This document shows, in pieces, positions 1 to 5,708 of a stretch of DNA of 5,708 nt. Below the pieces are notes generated by a model, which saw only the letters and a program-made list of their open reading frames with translations, did no database searches and had not been told where the DNA came from. Position numbers and translations under genes: made by a program. Each line of letters begins with the position of its first letter. The stretch's first letter is position 1. Source of the DNA: Clostridia bacterium (GTDB lineage: Bacteria > Bacillota > Clostridia > Christensenellales > UBA1242); contig JAGCSP010000047.1 of the NCBI GenBank assembly GCA_017964105.1, forward strand, positions 1 to 5,708. The letters run 5' to 3'.

Positions 1-787
1 AGATATGAAAGACATTGTAAAAGAAGTCGCATGTCTTGTAAAACAAGGTTACAAAACAATTACTTTGCTTGGTCAAAATGTTAATAGCTATGGTAATGAT
101 GTGAAAGATCCTAATGTGACATTTGCAAACTTACTAAGAGAAATATGTAAGTTGGATGGTGATTTTAAAATCAAGTTTATGACATCGCATCCAAAGGATT
201 TAAGCAGTGAAGTGATTGACACGATAGCAAAAGAGCCTAAACTAGCAAAAGTAATTCATTTACCAGTGCAATCCGGAAATAATAGAATCTTAAAAATAAT
301 GAATAGAAATTACACTAGGGAACATTATCTTGATCTTATTCATGAAATAAGAAACAAAATTCCTAATGCTATTTTATCGACAGATATTATTGTGGGATTT
401 CCAAGCGAAACAGAAGAAGAATTTATGGATACATACACACTTATGCAAGAAGTAAGATATGATGGTGTGTTCGCATTCATGTTTTCACCACGCACAGGCA
501 CACCTGCTGAACGAATGGATAACCAAATTGATAGCAAAGTTAAAAATGAAAGAGTAAACAGATTACTAAAACTAACAAAACAAATTACAAAAGAAAAAAC
601 AAAAGAAATGTTGAATAATGTGTATGAAATTATACTCACAGATAAATGTGATGGCGGCTATACCGCAGAAACTCTTAGCGGTAAAAATGTTGTAATACAC
701 ACAGATATAGAATATTCATTGCTAAGCTTCCACAATGCAAAGATAACTAACGTAAATACAAAAGTATTAGAAGCACAAATTGTTTAA
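1..787 (+). CDS. miaB: tRNA-2-methylthio-N6-dimethylallyladenosine synthase MiaB (3' part, start outside window)
   Basis: MiaB is a cytoplasmic radical-SAM iron-sulfur enzyme that adds the methylthio group to C2 of N6-isopentenyladenosine at position 37 of tRNAs reading UNN codons. The reading frame is open to the left edge (first full codon at 2), so the ATG at 5 is an internal Met and the gene is truncated by the window. Counting from that Met, the visible radical-SAM part has GQNVNSYG at 23-30, HLPVQSGN at 85-92 and STDIIVGFP at 125-133, all typical of MiaB. A TRAM RNA-binding domain follows from about residue 202 to the end at 260. The N-terminal UPF0004 domain and the CxxxCxxC cluster motif, about 170-180 residues by family length, lie upstream and cannot be checked. 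GQNVNSYG and the pairing with miaA favour MiaB over the related MtaB and RimO methylthiotransferases. It ends in TAA, 20 bases before mutS, presumably co-transcribed. Confidence 0.93.
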   Translation, partial: DMKDIVKEVACLVKQGYKTITLLGQNVNSYGNDVKDPNVTFANLLREICKLDGDFKIKFMTSHPKDLSSEVIDTIAKEPKLAKVIHLPVQSGNNRILKIMNRNYTREHYLDLIHEIRNKIPNAILSTDIIVGFPSETEEEFMDTYTLMQEVRYDGVFAFMFSPRTGTPAERMDNQIDSKVKNERVNRLLKLTKQITKEKTKEMLNNVYEIILTDKCDGGYTAETLSGKNVVIHTDIEYSLLSFHNAKITNVNTKVLEAQIV

Positions 788-797
788 TATTTTAATC

Positions 798-801
798 GAG
801 G
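798..801 (+). promoter_or_regulatory. Ribosome binding site of mutS
   Basis: GAGG lies 6 bases before the ATG at 808, in the short gap after the miaB stop. It supports that start, which also gives the N-terminal length expected for MutS. Confidence 0.6.
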
Positions 802-807
802 TTTGAT

Positions 808-3399
808 ATGGCAAAAGGTTTATCACCAATGATGAAACATTATTTGGAAACAAAAGAAAAATATAAAGACGCTATTTTAATGTACCGCCTTGGTGATTTT
901 TATGAACTATTTTTTGAAGATGCAGAAATTTGTAGTAGGGTGTTAGAATTAACACTTACAGGCAAAGATTGTGGACTAGAAGAAAGAGCACCAATGTGTG
1001 GAGTACCATACCATGCAGTTGAGCCATATGTTGCAAAACTTATTGCTAATGGATACAAAGTGGCAATTTGTGAACAACTTAGTGAACCAACAAAAGGTAA
1101 AGCAATAGTAGAAAGAGATGTTGTAAGAATAATTACTCCTGGCACTGTGATAGACAGTTCAATGGTGGAAGACCGAAGCAACTATTTGAAGTCTATATAT
1201 AAAGAAAATGAAAATATTGGCATCAGTTATCTTGATATTTCCACAGGTGAATTTTATGCAACAGAAGTAACTGCTACTGATAAAATTTCTGGCACAAACG
1301 ATATTCTCACTCGTGTGCGCCCAAGTGAAATCTTATGCAATAACGAATTTTATAAAATAGCTGAGGATATACCTTCTATTAAATTAAATTATTTATCTAA
1401 ACCACAGGTACTACCAAACGAATTTTTTGAATTTGAATTTGCAAATACAACATTAAAAAATCAATTAAATACAAATTCTTTAAAGCAATATAACATGGCA
1501 ACTAGACAATTTGCTGTGTGCAGCACTGGTGCGCTATTACATTATGTAACTGATACACAAAAAAGGGAATTGTCTCACATTAACAAAATCGAATATGTTG
1601 TATCAGATCACTACATGCAACTAGATGCAAATACTAGAAGAAATTTAGAACTTACTGAAACAATTAGAGAACGTAAAAAACGTGGCTCACTTCTTTGGTT
1701 ATTAAACAAAACAAAAACCAAAATGGGCGAGAGATTGCTTTGCAATTATATTGATCAACCACTTTATGATGATAAAGAGATAAATTATAGATCAAAAGCT
1801 GTGAGCGAACTTACAAAAAATATTTATGCTAGAGAACTAATAGGTGAGTGCTTATACAATATCTATGATATTGAAAGATTGTGCGGCAAAGTAAGTTATG
1901 GTAATATTACCCCAAAAGATTGCGTATCACTTAAACGAAGTTTACAATTATTGCCAAACTTAACTGAAGCATTGCGTTCATTTGAGAGTCAAGCAATACT
2001 TGACATTAAGCAAGCAATACCAAGTTATGATGAAGTAGTAAACAAATTGGAATGTGCCTTTGATGAAAGCAGTATTGCAAGCAACCAAAAAGATAATGTA
2101 ATATTTATTAAATCAGGGTACAACGAAAAAATCGATGAATTAGTTGAATTAAAACAAAATGGTAGAGCTCTTATTGCAAAAATGGAAGTAATGGAAAAAG
2201 AGCGCACTGGTATCAAAAATCTAAAGATTGGTTACAACAAAGTGTTTGGCTATTATATTGAAGTTACAAATAGCCAAAAGCACATGGTACCATTTGATTA
2301 CATCAGAAAACAAACAACTGTAAATGGCGAAAGATTTATTACTGAAGAATTGAAAAATTTGGAAGAAAAGATTTTGAGTGCTGATGAAGAATTGATTAGA
2401 TTACAAATGCAATTGTTTGATGATATTAGAGAGTTTTTACTTGGTTATTTACCACAAATGCAAGCAACTGCAAGAGCAATTGCATTCTTGGATGTATTGT
2501 ATTCTTTTGCTAGTGTTGCTGTTGAACGCAATTATTGCAAACCAATAATTTCAAAAACAAACAAGAGTATAGAAATTATTGCCGGCAGACATCCAATAGT
2601 TGAGGCAATAAACAAAGATGAAGAATTTGTGCCGAATGACACAATTTTGAATGATAGTGATTGCAGAACAATGGTTATCACTGGACCAAATATGGCAGGT
2701 AAAAGTACATATATGCGTCAAGTAGCCCTAATTACACTAATGGCACACATTGGTAGCTTTGTTCCTGCTACAAGTGCTAAAATTGCGCTTACAGATAGAA
2801 TATTTACTCGTGTGGGTGCAAGTGATGATTTAAGTTTTGGACAAAGTACGTTTATGGTAGAAATGAGTGAAGTAAGCATTATATTGAAGAATGCTACAAA
2901 CAACTCATTAATTATATTAGACGAAGTTGGAAGAGGTACAAGCACATTTGACGGATTATCAATTGCTTGGAGTGTGATGGAATATGTTTCCACACATTTA
3001 TGTGCAAAAACATTATTTGCAACACATTACCACGAATTAACTGACCTAGAAGGAAAATTAGAAGGTGTAAAAAATTATCGTGTCAGTGTAAAAGAATTTA
3101 ACAATTCTGTAATATTCTTGCGCAAAATAGTACGTGGTGGCACAAATAAAAGCTTTGGTATTGAAGTTGCATCACTTGCAGGGTTACCTGAAGAAGTTAT
3201 CACTAAGGCAAGAAGCATCTTGCATAGCTTGGAACAAAATCAAATTAATCAAGTCACAAATGAAGTTCACAATGTAAATTCTCATGAACAAGGTAAACAA
3301 AGAGAAGTTATAAGACAAATCAACGACTTGGATGTAAATAAACTTACACCTTTGGAAGCATTTGATTTGATTATTAATTTAAAAAATGAATTAAAATAA
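808..3399 (+). CDS. mutS: DNA mismatch repair protein MutS
   Basis: MutS is the mismatch sensor of post-replicative DNA repair: it binds mispairs and small loops, then uses ATP to become a sliding clamp that recruits MutL. The protein has 863 residues, normal for bacterial MutS1. The mismatch-binding domain is N-terminal, with the Phe-x-Glu reading motif at F31 and E33 (GDFYELFF). The connector, core/lever and clamp domains follow, with a well conserved stretch around GYNKVFGYYIEV. The ABC-type ATPase has Walker A GPNMAGKST at 626-634, the signature DDLSFGQST at 673-681, Walker B ILDE ending at D705-E706, and the switch histidine in ATHYHEL (H740). The C-terminal helical region ends in the usual LTPLEA-type segment. 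The start at 808 has a GAGG site and matches family N-termini. The tail between about residues 805 and 845 lacks an obvious beta-clamp motif. The gene sits between miaB and mutL with gaps of 20 and 10 bases, as in many clostridia. All catalytic residues are intact, so it should be functional. Confidence 0.98.
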   Translation: MAKGLSPMMKHYLETKEKYKDAILMYRLGDFYELFFEDAEICSRVLELTLTGKDCGLEERAPMCGVPYHAVEPYVAKLIANGYKVAICEQLSEPTKGKAIVERDVVRIITPGTVIDSSMVEDRSNYLKSIYKENENIGISYLDISTGEFYATEVTATDKISGTNDILTRVRPSEILCNNEFYKIAEDIPSIKLNYLSKPQVLPNEFFEFEFANTTLKNQLNTNSLKQYNMATRQFAVCSTGALLHYVTDTQKRELSHINKIEYVVSDHYMQLDANTRRNLELTETIRERKKRGSLLWLLNKTKTKMGERLLCNYIDQPLYDDKEINYRSKAVSELTKNIYARELIGECLYNIYDIERLCGKVSYGNITPKDCVSLKRSLQLLPNLTEALRSFESQAILDIKQAIPSYDEVVNKLECAFDESSIASNQKDNVIFIKSGYNEKIDELVELKQNGRALIAKMEVMEKERTGIKNLKIGYNKVFGYYIEVTNSQKHMVPFDYIRKQTTVNGERFITEELKNLEEKILSADEELIRLQMQLFDDIREFLLGYLPQMQATARAIAFLDVLYSFASVAVERNYCKPIISKTNKSIEIIAGRHPIVEAINKDEEFVPNDTILNDSDCRTMVITGPNMAGKSTYMRQVALITLMAHIGSFVPATSAKIALTDRIFTRVGASDDLSFGQSTFMVEMSEVSIILKNATNNSLIILDEVGRGTSTFDGLSIAWSVMEYVSTHLCAKTLFATHYHELTDLEGKLEGVKNYRVSVKEFNNSVIFLRKIVRGGTNKSFGIEVASLAGLPEEVITKARSILHSLEQNQINQVTNEVHNVNSHEQGKQREVIRQINDLDVNKLTPLEAFDLIINLKNELK

Positions 3400-3402
3400 G
3401 GA
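3398..3402 (+). promoter_or_regulatory. Ribosome binding site of mutL, overlapping the mutS stop
   Basis: AAGGA overlaps the last two bases of the mutS TAA stop and lies 7 bases before the mutL ATG at 3410. An out-of-frame ATG at 3406 is too close to the site to be preferred. The arrangement suggests translational coupling of mutL to mutS. Confidence 0.7.
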
Positions 3403-3409
3403 ATAATGT

Positions 3410-4768
3410 ATGTCAAAAATAAACATTTTAGACAAATCAATATTTAATAGAATTGCAGCTGGTGAAGTTGTAGAAAAACCCGCATCTGTTGTTAAAGAAA
3501 TGGTAGAAAACTCAATTGATGCTGGGGCAACAAATATTTCTATTGAAATCACAAATGGTGGTATTGATAGAATAAGAGTTACAGATAATGGTTGTGGTAT
3601 TGAAGTAGATGATATGTCTAAAGCATTTCTACCACATGCTACAAGTAAAATTGCGACAATTAGTGATTTAGATAAAATTGGCACACTTGGTTTTAGAGGA
3701 GAAGCACTATGTTCTATTGCAAGTGTTGCAAAAGTTTCATTAATTAGTAAAACAATTAATGGTGAAGGCAGACGATATGTTGTCGCTGGTGGTGAAGTAG
3801 TTTCAGACGAGCCATTTGGTTGCAGTGATGGTACAACAATTATTATGGAAAACTTATTTTATAATGTGCCAGCAAGGGCAAAATTTTTAAGAAAGCCAAA
3901 ACAAGAAGAAACAGAAATTACTAACTATGTTAGTAGATTGATTATGGCTAATCCAAAAATTGCAATTAAATATGTGGCAGACAATAAACTTGTGTTTCAA
4001 TCACCTGGCACAAATTTATATGATGCAATATACACTGTATATAGCAAACAAATTGTTGATAATTTAATCGAAGTAGAAAAAGATTTCAACGAATATCACA
4101 TATCTGGTTTTATTGGCAAACCAATTTTTTCCAAGCCAAACAGAACTTATCAAACATTGGTAATTAATGGAAGATATGTAATTAATCAAACTATTTCAAC
4201 TGCAATATACAAAGCATATGAAAATTACTTAATGAAGGGTAATTTCCCATTCTATGTAATTAATATTAGTATTCCTTTTGATAAAGTAGATGTAAATGTG
4301 CATCCAAACAAACTAGATGTAAAATTTGAAGATCCAAACAAAATGTTTGGCATGATGTATAACATAATAGCTGACATTTTATTTAATACATTCACAGTAA
4401 AAAGTATTGAGGAAGATATTCCTACACAAACTGAAAAACTATTAGATTTATCATCACTTAGTGTATTGAAAAAAGATGAGGGGAAATCGTTTGATAATAA
4501 TACAATTGATGAAGCACCAAAAGAAGTAGTTTTGGAAAATGATTCAAATGACTTTAAACTCAATTTTAATACAATTGCAAATTTGTTATCAACAAACAAG
4601 CAAAATGAATCCACATTAAAATCTAATGCGTACGCATATAACTTGGCAAAACAAGTTGAAGAATCCAATTCAGAACAGACAAACCTAAATTTAGACATTG
4701 ATAACTACAAAATTATTGGCGTAATATTTAACACATATATTATTGTTCAACAAAATGACTACATATAG
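3410..4768 (+). CDS. mutL: DNA mismatch repair protein MutL, N-terminal part, cut by an in-frame TAG
   Basis: MutL couples mismatch recognition by MutS to strand incision. This 452-residue part holds the GHKL ATPase domain, the transducer domain, the linker and the first strands of the C-terminal domain. ATPase motifs are complete: E30 and N34 in EMVENSIDAGA, D59-x-G-x-G in DNGCGI, GFRGEAL at 94-100, and GTT with LFYNVPARAKF near 141-159. The transducer has VDVNVHPNK ending at K301, the lysine expected to reach the ATP. An Asn/Ser-rich linker of about 335-430 follows, then NYKIIGVIFNTYII, which begins the C-terminal domain. Translation stops at TAG 4766-4768, directly before DQHAAHER in the same frame. 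Restoring one residue gives a 621-residue MutL, a normal length. Alone, this product could still bind and perhaps hydrolyse ATP, but would lack the stable dimerisation and endonuclease domain. Probably a nonsense mutation or a sequence error. Confidence 0.95.
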   Translation: MSKINILDKSIFNRIAAGEVVEKPASVVKEMVENSIDAGATNISIEITNGGIDRIRVTDNGCGIEVDDMSKAFLPHATSKIATISDLDKIGTLGFRGEALCSIASVAKVSLISKTINGEGRRYVVAGGEVVSDEPFGCSDGTTIIMENLFYNVPARAKFLRKPKQEETEITNYVSRLIMANPKIAIKYVADNKLVFQSPGTNLYDAIYTVYSKQIVDNLIEVEKDFNEYHISGFIGKPIFSKPNRTYQTLVINGRYVINQTISTAIYKAYENYLMKGNFPFYVINISIPFDKVDVNVHPNKLDVKFEDPNKMFGMMYNIIADILFNTFTVKSIEEDIPTQTEKLLDLSSLSVLKKDEGKSFDNNTIDEAPKEVVLENDSNDFKLNFNTIANLLSTNKQNESTLKSNAYAYNLAKQVEESNSEQTNLNLDIDNYKIIGVIFNTYIIVQQNDYI

Positions 4769-4771
4769 ATG
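4766..4771 (+). other. In-frame amber stop followed directly by ATG inside mutL (TAG-ATG)
   Basis: TAG at 4766-4768 interrupts mutL in frame and is immediately followed by ATG at 4769-4771. Family alignment from memory shows the same spacing from the TYI strand to the DQHA motif, with Tyr or another hydrophobic residue where the stop stands, so one substitution (for example TAT or TAC to TAG) explains it without an indel. There is no purine-rich ribosome binding site just upstream. The abutting stop and start could allow coupled reinitiation, but the sequence alone does not show that it happens. Confidence 0.9.
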
Positions 4772-5275
4772 ATAGATCAACATGCAGCACATGAAAGATT
4801 GTTATTTGATAAGTTTAAATCACAATTTGAAAATGCAACTACATCTATTCAGCCGTTGCTAGTACCATACATATTAGATGTTAATTATCAAGAAAGTGAT
4901 TTTATATGTTCAAATTTGTCAGTACTTCAAAATTTAGGATTTAGTATAGAATCTTTTGGTGAAAATTGTTTTAAGGTAGATGCAATACCTGTTATGTTTA
5001 AAAATATCGACCTAAAATCATTCTTTGACGATATTTTGAGCAACATTTCAAATAAACTAATTTTAAGCAAATCAGATACAATTGAAGACTATTTGGCACG
5101 CAGTGCTTGTAGAGCAGCCGTCAAAGCAAATGATATATTGTCTAATTCAGAGATTTCCACATTGTTAAAAATGTTATCAAAAGACAATCAAGTATTATTA
5201 TGCCCACATGGCAGGCCAGTAGTGATAAAAATTACAGACAAGGAAATTGAAAAATGGTTCAAGAGAATTGTTTAG
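4769..5275 (+). CDS. mutL: MutL C-terminal dimerisation/endonuclease domain, separated from the N-terminal part by a stop
   Basis: This 168-residue frame continues mutL exactly in phase after the TAG. It contains the motifs of MutL proteins with latent endonuclease activity, which nick the error-containing strand in bacteria without MutH. Counting from the Met at 4769, these are DQHAAHE at 3-9, ACR at 113-115, CPHGRP at 145-150 and FKR at 164-166 near the end. D3, H5, E9, C145 and H147 are the expected metal ligands by comparison with Bacillus MutL. QPLLVP at 28-33 fits the beta-clamp-binding motif of endonuclease MutL. The last Glu of the DQHA(x)2E(x)4E motif is Asp here (D14). The ATG is most likely an internal Met of the original protein, since the domain's first strands lie before the TAG and no ribosome binding site precedes it. 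The intact frame and motifs mean any break is recent, not real, or tolerated. The end overlaps miaA by 22 bases. Confidence 0.9.
   Translation: MIDQHAAHERLLFDKFKSQFENATTSIQPLLVPYILDVNYQESDFICSNLSVLQNLGFSIESFGENCFKVDAIPVMFKNIDLKSFFDDILSNISNKLILSKSDTIEDYLARSACRAAVKANDILSNSEISTLLKMLSKDNQVLLCPHGRPVVIKITDKEIEKWFKRIV
4850..4867 (+). other. Beta-clamp-binding motif in MutL (QPLLVP)
   Basis: These codons read QPLLVP, about two dozen residues after DQHA. Bacillus subtilis MutL has a QxxxxP-type motif at the equivalent place (QEMIVP, from memory), used to contact the DNA polymerase sliding clamp and stimulate nicking. The call rests on motif and position only. Confidence 0.65.
5240..5244 (+). promoter_or_regulatory. 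Ribosome binding site of miaA, inside the end of mutL
   Basis: AAGGA lies 9 bases before the ATG at 5254, within mutL coding sequence. It supports the overlapping start. An in-frame TGA at 5248 rules out any earlier start for miaA. Confidence 0.7.
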
Positions 5276-5708
5276 ATAAAGATTGCATCATAGTAGTTGG
5301 TCCAACAGCTTGTGGAAAATCAGATTATGCAATAGAACTAGCAAAAAAATACAATGGAGAGATTATCAATGCAGATAGCCAACAAATCTACAAAGATTTA
5401 TGTATAGGTACTGCAAAGCCAACAATTGAAGAAATGCAAAATATTCCTCATCATTTATTTGATTTTGTGGATACAAATAAAGAATTTAGTGTTGCAGAGT
5501 ATAAGCCACTTTGTGAAAAATGCATATCAGAAATAAAATCAAGAGGCAAAATGCCAATTATTGTTGGCGGAACAGGATTTTATGTTCAAAGTATTTTGTA
5601 TGACTATTCATATGGTAATGCAGCAAAAGATTCATCTGTTAGAGATAAATACCAAAAATTACTAGAGAAGTATGGTAATGAATACTTATATAATTTACTC
5701 AAAAATAT
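5254..5708 (+). CDS. miaA: tRNA dimethylallyltransferase MiaA (5' part, end outside window)
   Basis: MiaA transfers the dimethylallyl group from dimethylallyl diphosphate to N6 of A37 in tRNAs reading UNN codons, making the substrate of MiaB. About 151 of an expected 300 or so residues are visible, and the frame is open to the right edge. The start at 5254 gives MVQENCLDKDCIIVVGPT, and the P-loop GPTACGKS lies at 16-23. The tRNA-recognition and catalytic segment ADSQQIY follows at 40-46, with D41 the expected catalytic base, then IGTAKP at 51-56, IPHHLFD near 64-70 and VGGTGFY at 104-110. These are hallmark MiaA motifs. The gene overlaps the last 22 bases of mutL in another frame, with its own AAGGA site, suggesting translational coupling. 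The ADSQQ form is a small variation on the usual DSxQ(V/I)Y. The C-terminal catalytic region cannot be checked. Confidence 0.95.
   Translation, partial: MVQENCLDKDCIIVVGPTACGKSDYAIELAKKYNGEIINADSQQIYKDLCIGTAKPTIEEMQNIPHHLFDFVDTNKEFSVAEYKPLCEKCISEIKSRGKMPIIVGGTGFYVQSILYDYSYGNAAKDSSVRDKYQKLLEKYGNEYLYNLLKN

Noticed and set aside
340..639. Minus-strand open frame opposite miaB, and similar ones opposite mutS and the start of mutL
   Set aside because: All lie opposite well conserved genes, have no family resemblance, and arise because stop codons on the reverse strand are rare opposite this codon usage.
788..807. Promoter or terminator between miaB and mutS
   Set aside because: The 20-base gap has only a ribosome binding site. 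There is no room for a promoter, and no GC-rich hairpin followed by a T run.
4252..4698. 148-codon open frame on the minus strand within mutL
   Set aside because: It lies opposite conserved mutL coding sequence, has no recognisable motif, and its Phe/Ser-rich composition is what the complement of Lys/Asn/Glu-rich coding DNA gives.
4765..4778. Near-tandem repeat ATAGATG / ATAGATC across the stop, suggesting slippage or phase variation
   Set aside because: The period is 7 bases, so gain or loss of one unit would shift the frame. Both sides are in the same frame with normal spacing between conserved motifs, so a substitution explains the stop better. Such a short match is expected in AT-rich DNA.
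4766..5275. TAG reassigned to an amino acid (alternative code or pyrrolysine)
   Set aside because: TAG at 5273-5275 ends mutL at the usual family C-terminus just after FKRIV, and no other in-frame TAG occurs in miaB, mutS or miaA. One internal TAG does not support recoding.

Overview
The window is a compact, AT-rich stretch of bacterial chromosome (roughly one third G+C by eye) in which every gene reads left to right. The order is miaB (3' part), mutS, mutL, miaA (5' part). This order, the protein sequences (closest in style to clostridial and other low-GC Firmicutes homologues as I remember them) and the endonuclease-type MutL suggest an anaerobic or host-associated, possibly uncultured, low-GC Firmicute. 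The standard genetic code fits: Trp is encoded by TGG, and TAA or TAG sit at the expected protein ends.

Layout: 1-787 holds the radical-SAM and TRAM parts of MiaB, with its N-terminus outside the window. After 20 bases, mutS (808-3399) is complete and has all its main catalytic motifs. Ten bases later mutL begins at 3410. It is homologous over its whole expected length to 5275, but an in-frame TAG at 4766-4768 interrupts it, immediately followed by ATG. miaA starts at 5254, inside the end of mutL, and runs off the right edge. Gaps are 20 and 10 bases and the last junction is a 22-base overlap, so this looks like one transcription unit. I see no internal promoter, terminator, mobile element, RNA gene or CRISPR array, and no gene-free stretch longer than about 20 bases.

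Together the genes cover two processes. MutS and MutL carry out DNA mismatch repair: MutS finds the mismatch and MutL nicks the strand in bacteria lacking MutH. MiaA and MiaB act in sequence on A37 of tRNAs that read codons starting with U: MiaA adds the isopentenyl group and MiaB adds the methylthio group.

The main point of interest is the interrupted mutL. The stop replaces a single residue, probably Tyr, just before the DQHA metal-binding motif, while both halves keep their conserved motifs and reading frame. This could be a recent nonsense mutation (a mutator genotype), a sequencing or assembly error, or a gene still expressed in two pieces by reinitiation or readthrough. Lesser points are the lack of a recognisable beta-clamp motif in the MutS tail although MutL has one, and a Glu-to-Asp change in the MutL endonuclease motif. 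I found no convincing evidence of a wholly new system.
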